DNA of 61,747 nt from Burkholderiales bacterium (GTDB taxonomy: Bacteria; Pseudomonadota; Gammaproteobacteria; Burkholderiales; JAEUOS01): contig JAEUOS010000067.1 in NCBI GenBank assembly GCA_016790695.1, positions 1-61,747 on the forward strand, in the 5' to 3' direction. Made by a program: the position numbers and the translations under genes. The notes beneath the pieces are model-generated. The model had not been told where the DNA came from, searched no databases, and worked only from the letters and a program-made list of their open reading frames with translations. Positions 38,035 through 47,200 of this stretch are shown here, one piece after another (positions within the stretch are counted from its first letter, which is position 1; every line of letters begins with the position of its first letter).

Positions 38035-41000
38035 ATGTCGCGCTTCTTCATCCACCGGCCGGTGTTCGCCGGCGTCATCGCGATCCTCATCGTCATCGCC
38101 GGCCTGGTGGCCGCGTTCATCCTGCCGGTCGCGCAGTACCCCGAGATCGCGCCGCCGACGGTGACCATCACCACCAACTATCCGGGCGCCTCCGCCGAGA
38201 CCCTGGCGCGCACGGTCGCCGCGCCGATCGAGGAGCAGCTCTCCGGCGTCGAGCGGCTGTCGTTCTTCAGCTCGACCTCGTCCTCCAACGGCACGGTGAC
38301 CATCACCGCGACCTTCGAGCCCGGCACCAACGTCGACCAGGCCGTGTTCAACGTCAACAACCGCGTGCAGCTGGCGCTGCCGCGCCTGCCCGACGAGGTG
38401 CGCCGCAGCGGCGTGATCGTGCAGAAGCGCTCGATCGACATCCTCCTCGTGGTCTCGCTGATCTCGCCGAAGGCGCGCTTCTCGACCCTGTTCCTGTCGA
38501 ACTACGCGACCCTGTCGGTGGTCGACGAGCTCAAGCGCCTGCCGGGCATCTCGGACGTCACCGTCTTCGGCGCGCGCGACTACTCGATGCGCGTGTGGCT
38601 GAAGCCCGACCGCATGGCGATGCTGTCGGTGACCACCGCCGAGGTCGCGGCCGCGCTGCGCGCGCAGAACGCGCAGTTCGCCGCCGGCAAGATCGGCGCC
38701 GAGCCGGCGCCGCCGGGCCAGTCGGTGGTCTACACCGTGACCGCCACCGGGCGCCTGGTCGAGCCGGAGGAGTTCGGCGAGATCGTGGTGCGCGGCGACG
38801 GGCCGGGCGGGGTGCTGCGCCTGAAGGACATCGCGCGCATCGAGCTGGGCGCGCAGAACTACGACACCTTCAACACCCTGGACGGCAAGCCGACCATCGG
38901 CATGGCGACCTTCCTGCAGCCGGGCGCCAACGCGCTCGAGGTCGCCGAGCGGGTGCGCAAGCGCATGGAGGAGCTCAAGAAGGCGTTCCCCGAGGACGTC
39001 GACTACAAGATACCGTTCGACACCACGCGCTTCGTCAACGCCTCGATCCGCGAGGTGGTCAAGACCATCTTCGAGGCCGCGCTGCTGGTCGTGCTCGTGG
39101 TGTTCGTGTTCCTGCAGACGGTGCGCGCGACGATCATCCCGATGATCGCCGTGCCGGTGTCCCTGATCGGCACCTTCGCCGGGCTGTGGGCGGTGGGCTT
39201 CTCGATCAACACCCTGACGCTGTTCGCGATGGTGCTGGCGATCGGCATCGTCGTCGACGACGCGATCGTCGTGCTCGAGAACGTCGAGCGCCTGATGCGG
39301 GTCAACGGCATGGGCCCGTTCGAGGCGTCGATCGAGGCGATGCGCGAGGTCTCCGGCGCGGTCGTCGCCATCGTCCTGGTGCTGTGCGCGGTGTTCGTGC
39401 CGGTGGCCTTCCTGGGCGGCATCGCCGGCGCGCTCTACCGGCAGTTCGCGGTCACCGTGGCCATCGCCGTGGTCATCTCCGGCTTCACCGCGCTCACGCT
39501 GACCCCGGCGCTGACCGCGATCATGATGAAGGCCGGCGGCCACCACGAGTCGCGCCTGTTCCACCCGTTCAATGTCGGCTTCGAATGGCTGACGCGGGTG
39601 TTCCTGCACCTGGTGCGCGCCGCGATCGGGCACCGGCTGGTCTCGCTGCTGGTGTTCGTCGCCGTGCTCGGCGGCACCTGGGCGATGTTCCGCGCGGTGC
39701 CCGGGAGCTTCGTGCCGCCCGAGGACCAGGGCTACGTGTTCGGGTCGGTGCAGCTGCCCGACGGCGCCACCCTGGAGCGCACCGGCGCGCTGACGGGCAA
39801 GGCGCAGGAGGCGGTGTCCGGCAATCCGGCCGTGCAGTACGTGCTCGCCATCGTCGGCTTCGACCTGATCGGCGGCGGCAACAAGACCAACGCCGCGACC
39901 ATGTTCGTGCCGCTGATCGACTGGGACGCGCGCACGGCCAGCGCGCAGCAGGTGGCGGGCGACATCATCCGCAAGGGCGCCGCCTTCCGCGAGGGGCTGG
40001 TGCTGTCGTTCCCGCCGCCGGCGATCCGCGGCCTGGGCACGGCCGGCGGGCTCGAACTGTACGTGCAGGGGCGCACCAACGCCGACCCGAAGGCGCTGTT
40101 CACCGTGGTGCAGGACTTCCTCGCGGCGCTGCGCGCGCACCCGCGCATGACCGGCGTGAACTCGTTCTTCCGGCCCACCACGCCGCAGCTGCGCGTCGAG
40201 GTCGACCGCGAGAAGGCGCTCGCGCTCGGCGTGCCGATCATCGAGGTGTTCGACGCCCTGCAGGCGACCATGGGCGCGCTGTACGTCAACGACTTCAACA
40301 AGTTCGGCCGCACCTACCGCGTGCAGCTGCAGGCCGACGCCGCCTATCGCGCGCGGCCCGAGGACCTCGGCAACGTCTTCGTGCGCTCGGCCGCCAGCGG
40401 CGAGATGATCCCGCTGAAGGCGCTGTTGCGCGTCTCCAGCCTCACCGGCCCCGAGCAGATCGAGCGCTTCAACGGCTACGTGGCGGCCAAGGTCCTGGCC
40501 GCCGGCCGGCCCGGGGTCTCCTCGAGCGAGGCGATCGCGGTCGTCGAGGAGGTGGCGGCGAAGGTCCTGCCGCAGGGCTACCAGATCGCCTGGTCCGGGC
40601 AGGCCTTCCAGGAAAAGCGCACCGGGAGCGCCTCGGCGCTCGCGTTCGGCCTCGCGCTGGTGATGGTGTTCCTGATCCTTGCCGCGCTCTACGAGCGCTG
40701 GCGGCTGCCCTGGGCGGTGCTGCTGTCGGTGCCGTTCGCGGTCGGCGGCGCGCTCACGTTCGTGATGCTGCGCGGCATGGAGAACGACATCTATTTCCAG
40801 ATCGGCCTGGTGGTGCTGATCGGCCTGGCGGCGAAGAACGCCATCCTGATCGTCGAGTTCGCGCAGCAGGGCTTTCTCGCCGGCATGACGCCGCTCGACG
40901 CCGCCCTGCAGGCGGCGCGGCTGCGCTTCCGGCCGATCGTGATGACCTCGCTCGCCTTCGTGCTCGGCGTCACCCCGCTGGTGTTCTCGAGCGGCGCCGG

Positions 41001-41163
41001 TGCCGCCGCGCGTCGCTCGATGGGCACCGGCGTGTTCGGCGGCATGCTGGCGGCGACCTTCATCGCCACCATCTTCGTGCCGCTGTTCTTCGTGCTCACC
41101 GCGAGCCGGCGCGCGCGCGAGGCGCCGCGCGGCGAGGACGCGCCGCGGGAGACGGTGTCGTGA
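38035..41163 (+). CDS. RND multidrug efflux permease, HAE1 family (AcrB/MexB-like)
   Basis: The 1042-residue proton-driven pump begins MSRFFIHRPVFAGVIAI and has twelve membrane segments and two large periplasmic loops. The proton-relay aspartates in VVDDAIVVLENVERLM are present, as is the second-half counterpart GLAAKNAILIVEFA. Full length matches the family. It exports lipophilic compounds from periplasm and membrane. The stop overlaps the GTG of the outer-membrane gene by 4 bp. No TetR or LysR regulator is adjacent. Confidence 0.96.
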   Translation: MSRFFIHRPVFAGVIAILIVIAGLVAAFILPVAQYPEIAPPTVTITTNYPGASAETLARTVAAPIEEQLSGVERLSFFSSTSSSNGTVTITATFEPGTNVDQAVFNVNNRVQLALPRLPDEVRRSGVIVQKRSIDILLVVSLISPKARFSTLFLSNYATLSVVDELKRLPGISDVTVFGARDYSMRVWLKPDRMAMLSVTTAEVAAALRAQNAQFAAGKIGAEPAPPGQSVVYTVTATGRLVEPEEFGEIVVRGDGPGGVLRLKDIARIELGAQNYDTFNTLDGKPTIGMATFLQPGANALEVAERVRKRMEELKKAFPEDVDYKIPFDTTRFVNASIREVVKTIFEAALLVVLVVFVFLQTVRATIIPMIAVPVSLIGTFAGLWAVGFSINTLTLFAMVLAIGIVVDDAIVVLENVERLMRVNGMGPFEASIEAMREVSGAVVAIVLVLCAVFVPVAFLGGIAGALYRQFAVTVAIAVVISGFTALTLTPALTAIMMKAGGHHESRLFHPFNVGFEWLTRVFLHLVRAAIGHRLVSLLVFVAVLGGTWAMFRAVPGSFVPPEDQGYVFGSVQLPDGATLERTGALTGKAQEAVSGNPAVQYVLAIVGFDLIGGGNKTNAATMFVPLIDWDARTASAQQVAGDIIRKGAAFREGLVLSFPPPAIRGLGTAGGLELYVQGRTNADPKALFTVVQDFLAALRAHPRMTGVNSFFRPTTPQLRVEVDREKALALGVPIIEVFDALQATMGALYVNDFNKFGRTYRVQLQADAAYRARPEDLGNVFVRSAASGEMIPLKALLRVSSLTGPEQIERFNGYVAAKVLAAGRPGVSSSEAIAVVEEVAAKVLPQGYQIAWSGQAFQEKRTGSASALAFGLALVMVFLILAALYERWRLPWAVLLSVPFAVGGALTFVMLRGMENDIYFQIGLVVLIGLAAKNAILIVEFAQQGFLAGMTPLDAALQAARLRFRPIVMTSLAFVLGVTPLVFSSGAGAAARRSMGTGVFGGMLAATFIATIFVPLFFVLTASRRAREAPRGEDAPRETVS

Positions 41164-42566
41164 GCAGGGCGCTCGCCCGCGCCGCCGGCGCCGCCGCGCT
41201 CGTGCTCGCGGCCTGCGCACCGCTCGGCCCCGACTACGCGCGGCCCGCGCTCGAGCTGCCGGCCGACTATCCGGAACCGGCCGCGGGCACGGCGGCGCTG
41301 CCCGCCGACTGGTGGCGCGCGTTCGGCGACCCCACGCTCGACGCGCTCGTGGGCGCGGCGCGCGAGCGCAACGCCGATCTGCGCGTCGCCGCGGCGCAGC
41401 TCGAGGAGGCGGAAGCGGCGCTGCGCGAAGTCGATGCCGGCCGCTATCCGCAGGTCGACCTGTCGTTCACGAATTCGGAGTCGCGCGTCTCGGCGCTGAC
41501 CGCGCTGCCCAACCCGCAGCCGCGCATCCGCCTCGAGCGCCGCCTCGCCGCGTCGACCGCGTTCGAGCTCGATTTCTGGGGGCGCCTGCGGCGCGGCGTC
41601 GAGGCGGCGCGGGCCCAGGCGCTCGCCAGCCGCTACGGCCGCGACACGGTCGCCCTCACCCTGGCCGGCACGGTCGCGCAGGCCTACTTCGCGCTGCGCG
41701 CGCTCGACGCGCAGATCGCCTTCACGCGCGCCACCCTGGCCGCCCGCGAGGAAGCGCTTGCGCTTGCGCGCGTGCGCGTCGCCGGCGGCGTGGCGCCCGA
41801 ACTCGAGGAACGCCAGGCCGAGGTGGCGCGCGCCGACGCGGCCGTGCAGCGCGACGACCTCGTCCGGCAGCGCAAGGTGATCGCACACCAGCTCGCGCAG
41901 CTCACCGGACGCGCCGGCAGCGAGGTGGCGGCCGGCACCTTCGACGCCCTGCCGGTGCCGCCGCAGCCGCCGGCCGGCCTGCCCTCGGCGCTGCTGGAGC
42001 GGCGCCCGGACGTGCGTGCCGCCGAGCAGGCGCTGGTCGCGGCCAATGCGCGCATCGGGGTGGCCAAGGCCGCGCTGTTTCCGACCATCTCGCTCACCGG
42101 CAGCCTGGGCGGCCAGAGCGCGAGCTTCGCCGACCTGCTGCTGCAGGGCGCACGCATCTGGTCGATCGGCTTCGGCCTGGCGCTGCCGCTGTTCGACGCC
42201 GGCCGCGCCGAAGCGCGCGTCGAGCAGGCCGAGGCGCGGCAGCGCCAGGCGGTCGCGCTCTACCAGCGCGCGGCCGAGTCGGCGTTTCGCGAGGTCGCCG
42301 ATGCCCTGTCCAACCTCGAACTCGCGCGGCAGAGCGAGGACGCCCTCAAGACGCGCCGGACGGCCGCGCGGCGCGCGCTCGAACTCGCGCAGGCCCGCCA
42401 CGCGGCCGGCTATTCGGGCTACCTCGAGGTGCTCGACGCCCAGCGCAGCGCCAACGACGCCGAACTGGCCGCGATCCGCAACCGCCAGGCGCTGCTGGGC
42501 TATTCGGTGGACCTGATGAAGGCGCTCGGGGGCGGCTGGGCGCCCGCCGGGAGCGCGTCGCGCTGA
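41160..42566 (+). CDS. RND efflux outer-membrane lipoprotein (NodT/OprM family)
   Basis: The 468-residue channel subunit has a lipobox LAAC near residue 19. Family segments include PLGPDYARP, ADWWRAFGDPTLDAL, ERRPDVRAAEQAL and ANARIGVAKAALFPTISLTGS. Two repeats of helical-barrel sequence are visible. The start is the GTG at 41160, which overlaps the permease stop (GTGA). A later ATG would delete the lipobox. It completes the adaptor-pump-channel operon, and a hairpin follows 17 bp after the stop. Confidence 0.94.
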   Translation: MSRALARAAGAAALVLAACAPLGPDYARPALELPADYPEPAAGTAALPADWWRAFGDPTLDALVGAARERNADLRVAAAQLEEAEAALREVDAGRYPQVDLSFTNSESRVSALTALPNPQPRIRLERRLAASTAFELDFWGRLRRGVEAARAQALASRYGRDTVALTLAGTVAQAYFALRALDAQIAFTRATLAAREEALALARVRVAGGVAPELEERQAEVARADAAVQRDDLVRQRKVIAHQLAQLTGRAGSEVAAGTFDALPVPPQPPAGLPSALLERRPDVRAAEQALVAANARIGVAKAALFPTISLTGSLGGQSASFADLLLQGARIWSIGFGLALPLFDAGRAEARVEQAEARQRQAVALYQRAAESAFREVADALSNLELARQSEDALKTRRTAARRALELAQARHAAGYSGYLEVLDAQRSANDAELAAIRNRQALLGYSVDLMKALGGGWAPAGSASR

Positions 42567-42583
42567 GGCGTTCGTCCGGGTGC

Positions 42584-42607
42584 GCGCATAACGATCCGGT
42601 TATGCGC
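42584..42607. terminator. Possible terminator hairpin after the RND operon
   Basis: Perfect 9-nt arms (GCGCATAAC and complement) flank the loop GATCCG, 17 bp after the channel-gene stop. No T-tract follows, so an operator role cannot be excluded. The remaining 170 bp to the next gene hold only a ribosome site. Confidence 0.45.
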
Positions 42608-42776
42608 CGGGTCGGAAAACTCAATTGCGTGCGCGGCGCGCGCATGCCAGCATCCGGCTGCCGGGCATGGCGGCGCACGCACGCGAGGTGATGCGCCGCA
42701 CGGCGGCGATCGGCAGGCCGCGGCCCCGACCGCGCGCGGCCGCGCCCCCGACCGTGTCCCCACAGGAGAATCACCC

Positions 42777-43220
42777 ATGCTCATGGACATCGACGGCGCC
42801 TGCCTGTGCGGGTACCTGCGGTACGAGGCCCGGATCGACCCCGCCCAGGTGCGCATCTGCCACTGCACCCAGTGCCAGGAGCACAGCGCGACGGCCTTCC
42901 GCACCGGGGTGCCGGTGGCGCGCGAGAATTTCCGCATGCGCGGCGGCGCTCCGAAGATCTACGTGAAGACGGCCCAGAGCGGCGCGCCGCGCGCGCTCGC
43001 CTTCTGCCCCGAGTGCGGCACCTCGATCTACGGCAGCCATCCGGAGAACCCGGCGGTCTATTCGCTGCGCCTGGGCACGGCGCGACAGCGCGCCGAACTG
43101 GCGCCCCGGTTCCACATGTGGATGCGGTCCGCGATGCCCTGGCTGTCCGCCCTCGGCACGCTGCCGGCGTTCGCGGAGCAGCCGCCGCCGGGGGCGCCGG
43201 CACCCGGGCAACCGGGCTAG
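42777..43220 (+). CDS. GFA family protein (CENP-V/Gfa zinc-binding domain)
   Basis: The 147-residue protein has the zinc-binding cysteines of the Gfa fold: GACLCGYLRY near residue 8, CHCTQCQ near 28 and FCPECGTSIYG near 78. The family includes glutathione-dependent formaldehyde-activating enzyme, but most members have unknown substrates. AGGAG lies 8 nt before the ATG. The alpha/beta hydrolase gene follows at 13 bp, so the two are probably co-transcribed. The C-terminal Pro/Gly tail is dispensable-looking. Confidence 0.88.
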   Translation: MLMDIDGACLCGYLRYEARIDPAQVRICHCTQCQEHSATAFRTGVPVARENFRMRGGAPKIYVKTAQSGAPRALAFCPECGTSIYGSHPENPAVYSLRLGTARQRAELAPRFHMWMRSAMPWLSALGTLPAFAEQPPPGAPAPGQPG

Positions 43221-43233
43221 GACCGGCCGCGCC

Positions 43234-44262
43234 ATGCAGGCGGATCCCGACGATCCCCGGCAGTTCCGGCATCGGACCGCGGTCCTCAACGGCAACCGCT
43301 GGCACTTCGTCGACGCGGGCGCCGGGCCGGTGCTGCTGCTGCTGCACGGCTTTCCGTACACCTGGTACGCGTTCCGCAAGCTCATCCCGCTCCTGGCCGG
43401 CGCGGGATACCGGGTGATCGCGCCGGACCTCCTGGGCTACGGCGAGACCGACGCGCCGCACGACGACGAGGCCTACACGCAGGTGCGCTGCACCGGCGAC
43501 CTCGTCGCCCTGCTGGATGCGCTCGAGGTGCGCGCGGCGACGCTCGTCGGCCACGACGTCGGCGCCAGCTACGCGTTCGCCGCGGCGCAGATGCGCGCCG
43601 ACCGCTTCGGCGCGCTGGTGCTGCTCGGCACGCCGCAGACGCTGCGGGCCGCGCAGCCCCCCGGCGCAATCTGGCGCGACTTCCATGCGCGCACCGGCAA
43701 CACGTTCTACCAGGCCTACTTCGCCACGCCCGCCGCCGTGGCGGAGCTCGATGCCGACGTGCGCCGCTCGCTGCGCGCGATCATGTTTTCCGTCTCCGGC
43801 GCGGCCGACGGCGCGCAGCGCTGGCGGCCGCACCTGGCGCCCGGCGAGGGGTTCCTCGACACGGTCCACGACCCGCGCCGGCTGCCGGACTGGCTCAGCC
43901 CGCGCGCGCTCGACACCTATGTCGTCGCCTATGCGGCGCGCGGCTTCCGCGGGCCGCTGGCCGCGTACCGCTGCCGTGAAGCGAACTGGCGGCTCGGCGC
44001 GTTCGTCGCCGACCGCAAGCCGCCGCAGCCCTGCCTGTTCGTCGGCGGCAGCGTCGACCCGTCGATCGAACGCATGCGCGCCTCGTACGACGCGCTCGAG
44101 CAGGTGCTCCCGGACCTGCGCGGCAAGCCCCTGGTGCCCGGCGCCGGCCACGGCCTGCCGGAAGAGAACCCCGGCGCGCTGGCGGCGCTGATGCTGCCGT
44201 TCCTCGCCGCGGCACGCGGGCACCCGGGCGCCGCGCGCGGCGCGCCGGGACCGCCGTCCTAG
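43234..44262 (+). CDS. Alpha/beta hydrolase, epoxide-hydrolase-like
   Basis: The 342-residue protein has the oxyanion segment LLLHGFPYTWY, the nucleophile elbow VGHDVGASYA with an aspartate nucleophile near residue 107, an acidic residue around FVGGSVDPS, and the catalytic histidine in GAGHGLPEE. An aspartate at the elbow indicates an epoxide hydrolase or dehalogenase-type mechanism rather than an esterase. The substrate is unknown. Its stop overlaps that of the convergent Bug gene. Confidence 0.87.
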   Translation: MQADPDDPRQFRHRTAVLNGNRWHFVDAGAGPVLLLLHGFPYTWYAFRKLIPLLAGAGYRVIAPDLLGYGETDAPHDDEAYTQVRCTGDLVALLDALEVRAATLVGHDVGASYAFAAAQMRADRFGALVLLGTPQTLRAAQPPGAIWRDFHARTGNTFYQAYFATPAAVAELDADVRRSLRAIMFSVSGAADGAQRWRPHLAPGEGFLDTVHDPRRLPDWLSPRALDTYVVAYAARGFRGPLAAYRCREANWRLGAFVADRKPPQPCLFVGGSVDPSIERMRASYDALEQVLPDLRGKPLVPGAGHGLPEENPGALAALMLPFLAAARGHPGAARGAPGPPS

Positions 44263-45263
44263 TCGACCGACGGCTTGAGTTCGGTGAGGATCGGCCGGAA
44301 CTGCGCGAGCTGACCGCGCAGCACGGCGTCGAGCTCGGCCGGCGTCGAGCCGAGCGGCTCGGCCGCGAGTTCGCCGAAGCGCCTGACCAGGTCCGGATGG
44401 CGCACGGCCGCGGCGACCTCCTTCTGCAGGCGCTCGATGACCTCGCGCGGCGTCTTCGCCGGCGCGAACAGGCCGTTCCAGCCGTTGGCCTCGATCGACG
44501 CGAAGCCGAGCTCGCGCACCGTCGGCACGTCGGGCAGGGCGGGAACGCGCGCCGTCGCGTTGGTCGCCAGCGCCTTCAGCGTGCCCTTGCGGATCTCCGC
44601 GAGCGAGGAGGAGATCTGGTCGCCGCCGAGCTGCACGCGCCCGGCCAGGAGCTCCAGCTTGAGCGGCGCGGCGCCCTTGAACGGGATGTGGGTCATCTCG
44701 ATCTTCGCGTCGCGCTTCAGGGCCTCGCCGACGACGTTCATGAACGAGCCGGGCCCGGTCGAGCCGTAGTTGACCTGCAGGCTCCGGTTCGCGCGCAGCT
44801 GCGCGACGAACTCGCGCAGGTCCTTCGCCGCCACCGACGGGTGGGCGGTGATCACCAGCGGCACGTTGACCACGTTGGAGATCGGCGCGAAGTCGGTGTC
44901 GATGTTGTAGGGCGAGCGCCCGGCCAGCGCGAGCGAGATCGAGGCGAGCGGAAAGGTGATGTTGTGCATCAGGATGGTGTAGCCGTCCGGCGGCGCCTTC
45001 GCCACCGCATCGGCGCCGAGCGAGCCGCCGGCGCCGCCGCGGTTCTCCACCACCACCGACTGGCCCATGGTCTCGCTCATGCGCTGCGCCACCAGGCGGG
45101 CGACGATGTCGGTGGTGCCGCCGGCCGGGAACGGCACGACGATCTTCACGCTCTTCGACGGATAGGCCTGCGCCCAGGCGCCGGGCGCGGCCGCCAGCGC
45201 GAGGGCGGCGAGGGTCGCGCCAGCCAGCCGGCGGCGCGCGTGCGGGAAATCACGAGGCGTCAT
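44259..45263 (-). CDS. Tripartite tricarboxylate transporter substrate-binding protein, Bug family (copy 2)
   Basis: The 334-residue exported protein has a leader ending AWAQ (near residue 32) and the Bug segments YPSKSVKIVVPFPAGG, VENRGGAGGSLGAD, PDGYTILMH and HIPFKGAAPLKLEL. It is the last gene of a minus-strand run after cupin, PhyH and CinA genes, 84 bp after cinA. The bound carboxylate is unknown. No membrane subunits are nearby. Confidence 0.9.
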   Translation of the reverse strand: MTPRDFPHARRRLAGATLAALALAAAPGAWAQAYPSKSVKIVVPFPAGGTTDIVARLVAQRMSETMGQSVVVENRGGAGGSLGADAVAKAPPDGYTILMHNITFPLASISLALAGRSPYNIDTDFAPISNVVNVPLVITAHPSVAAKDLREFVAQLRANRSLQVNYGSTGPGSFMNVVGEALKRDAKIEMTHIPFKGAAPLKLELLAGRVQLGGDQISSSLAEIRKGTLKALATNATARVPALPDVPTVRELGFASIEANGWNGLFAPAKTPREVIERLQKEVAAAVRHPDLVRRFGELAAEPLGSTPAELDAVLRGQLAQFRPILTELKPSVD

Positions 45264-45347
45264 TGCGGTCTCCTTGTTGTCCGATCCTGCAGCCGGACGG
45301 CGGCAGGGCGGGGTTGCGATCGTCGGGCCGGCCGCCGCGACGCGCCA

Positions 45348-45839
45348 TCAGCGCGCCGTCCCGGCCAGCGCGGCTTCCAGCAGCTCGAGCGCGGCGCGCG
45401 CGAACGCGCGCATGTTGGCGACCCGGTCGGCGCTGCCGGTCTCGAGCGTGGCCGCGCGCTCGAGCGCGCCGCACACCGCGAGGCAGGTGTGGCCGGCGGC
45501 GTCGCCGTAGCGGTTGCCGGTCGGCCCGCTGGCGCCGGTCTCGGCCAGCCCCCAGGTCGCGCCGAAGCGCGCGCGCGCGGTGCGCGCGAGCAGCAGCGCG
45601 TAGGGCTCGGAGGACGAGCGCATGCCGGCCATGTCGGCATCGGCGATGGCGGCGAGGTGCAGACGCGCGCGCCGCGTGTAGACCACCGCGCCGCCGAGGA
45701 AATAGGCCGACGCGCCCGGCACCGACAGCAGCGCGGCGGCGACGAGGCCGCCGGCGGACGATTCGGAGACGACGACGGTCTCGCCGCGCGCCTTGAGCAG
45801 GGCGCCGACGCGGGCGGCGACGGGAAGGAGCGAATCCAT
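45348..45839 (-). CDS. CinA C-terminal domain family protein
   Basis: The 163-residue protein is the stand-alone CinA-C domain, known in PncC-type enzymes as nicotinamide mononucleotide deamidase. SESSAGGLVAAALLSVPGAS and the ETGASGPTGNRYGD segment carry the family signature. The usual AGPxGG-like triplet and the following strand (HTCLAV) are kept. It follows the PhyH gene by 9 bp. In this operon an NMN repair role is less obvious than usual, so a related amidohydrolase reaction is possible. Confidence 0.82.
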   Translation of the reverse strand: MDSLLPVAARVGALLKARGETVVVSESSAGGLVAAALLSVPGASAYFLGGAVVYTRRARLHLAAIADADMAGMRSSSEPYALLLARTARARFGATWGLAETGASGPTGNRYGDAAGHTCLAVCGALERAATLETGSADRVANMRAFARAALELLEAALAGTAR

Positions 45840-45848
45840 GCGCGCCGC

Positions 45849-46667
45849 TCAGTCCGCCAGCACCGGCGCGGCGGCGGCGAGCACCGCCGCGTCCGGCATC
45901 GGCTGCATCGGCGCCCAGTTGCGCGAGCGCACGTAGTCCGGCCGGGGGTTGGCGACGTCCACCGGCCGGTTGGCGCAGGTGTTGAAGCAGAAATACGCCT
46001 GCCAGCGGTCGCCCATCGACAGGTTGTGCCCGCTCGCATGCATCAGGTTGCAGTGGAAGATCGCGCAGGTGCCGGCGCGGCCGGTGACCGCCACCGGCGG
46101 CGGCGATTCGCGCATGCGCCGGATCAGCTCGTCGTGCCGCACCGACCACAGGCGGTAGGCGGTGCTGGTGTCGAGGTAGGCCTCGGTGCGCCCCCAGCGG
46201 TGGCTGCCCGGCAGCATGTACAGGCAGCCGGAGAGCTCGGTCGCGTCGTCGAGCATCACCATGTACGTGGCCATGTCGGGGCGCTCGATGCCGTCGAGGT
46301 TCCAGGCGCCGAAGTCCTGGTGCCAGGGCCACACCGAGCCCTCGATCGCGGCCTTGACGTTGACCTTCGAGTGGTGCAGGTAGAGATCGTCCGCGCCGAG
46401 CAGCTGCTGCGCGACGCCCAGCACGCGCGGGGAGCGCGAGAGCGCGCGAAACGGCGCGGACGCGTTCGCCCCGTCGGCCTCGTGCAGGCGGAACATCGAC
46501 TTCGGCGCGCGCCGCGCGCCCTCGCGCACCGTACCCTCGGCCTCGACGTCCCACAGGCGCTCGACCTCGTCGCGCAGCACCGCGACTTCGGCGGGCGCGA
46601 CCAGGTCGGGGAACACCAGGAAGCCGTCGCGCCGGTACGCGTCGATCTGCTCGGGGGTCAGTTGCAT
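45849..46667 (-). CDS. Phytanoyl-CoA dioxygenase family protein
   Basis: This 272-residue Fe(II)/2-oxoglutarate-dependent oxygenase begins MQLTPEQIDAYRRDGFLVF. Iron ligands are visible as HQD in WPWHQDFGAW and the distal histidine in FHCNLMHASGHN, followed by the 2-oxoglutarate-binding Ser/Arg region. PhyH enzymes hydroxylate small substrates, not only phytanoyl-CoA. Operon membership with a Bug protein suggests the substrate is an imported acid. A GAGGAGG-type ribosome site precedes the ATG. Confidence 0.88.
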   Translation of the reverse strand: MQLTPEQIDAYRRDGFLVFPDLVAPAEVAVLRDEVERLWDVEAEGTVREGARRAPKSMFRLHEADGANASAPFRALSRSPRVLGVAQQLLGADDLYLHHSKVNVKAAIEGSVWPWHQDFGAWNLDGIERPDMATYMVMLDDATELSGCLYMLPGSHRWGRTEAYLDTSTAYRLWSVRHDELIRRMRESPPPVAVTGRAGTCAIFHCNLMHASGHNLSMGDRWQAYFCFNTCANRPVDVANPRPDYVRSRNWAPMQPMPDAAVLAAAAPVLAD

Positions 46668-46701
46668 CGTTGCCTCCTCGCGGCCGTGCGGTCGGGCCGC
46701 C

Positions 46702-47085
46702 TCAGGACTGGACCGTCGCCGCGCCGAAGCCGCTGCCGGCGACCTTGTATTCCTCGCGCGGCGGGCTGAAGATGTCCAGCACGACCGCGCCCTCGGGCCC
46801 GCCGCGGATGCCATGCATGGAGCCGCCGGGCGAGCACCAGAAGTCCCCGACTTCGCACTGCACGGCCTCGCCGTCCTGGATCCGGGTGCAGCTGCCTTCG
46901 AGCAGCACGCCCCACTGCTCCTCGGGGTGGCTGTGCACCGACCCGGCGGCGTTGGGCGCGATGCGAACCACCGAGATCATCACCTGCTTGCCGGGAAACA
47001 CGCTGGTCTCGATGCCCTCGGCGAGCACGCGCGCGATCCCGCGCGGATCGTTCTTCAGCTGGTATACCCACGACGCCTTCGGCAT
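46702..47085 (-). CDS. Cupin domain protein
   Basis: The 127-residue single-cupin protein has the metal-binding motif HSHPEEQWGVLLEG (residues about 51-64) and the second motif GDFWCSPGGSMHG. It could be a small dioxygenase, an isomerase or a metabolite-binding protein. The ATG at 47085 follows GAGGAAT-type ribosome sequence. It is the first gene of the cupin-PhyH-CinA-Bug run. Confidence 0.85.
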   Translation of the reverse strand: MPKASWVYQLKNDPRGIARVLAEGIETSVFPGKQVMISVVRIAPNAAGSVHSHPEEQWGVLLEGSCTRIQDGEAVQCEVGDFWCSPGGSMHGIRGGPEGAVVLDIFSPPREEYKVAGSGFGAATVQS

Positions 47086-47200
47086 GCGCCATTCCTCCTC
47101 GTTGGTCGGGTGCGCGGCGCGCGCACGGCGCCGCGGGAACGGCCGAGTGTGGTCAAACGCCGCGCGAATTGCAAGCCCGGGCCGGGGCGACGCCGGCGCA

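Noticed and set aside
36715..41220. Very long open frame on the minus strand opposite the RND genes, and similar ones at 32295-37994 (+) and 831-3377 (-)
   Set aside because: They are stop-free only because of the extreme G+C content. The translations are rich in Arg, His and Gln with no fold-like pattern, and the genes on the other strand are clear.
42567..42776. Possible small gene in the 210-bp gap after the RND operon
   Set aside because: Only short Arg-rich frames occur. The gap holds a hairpin and a ribosome site, nothing more.
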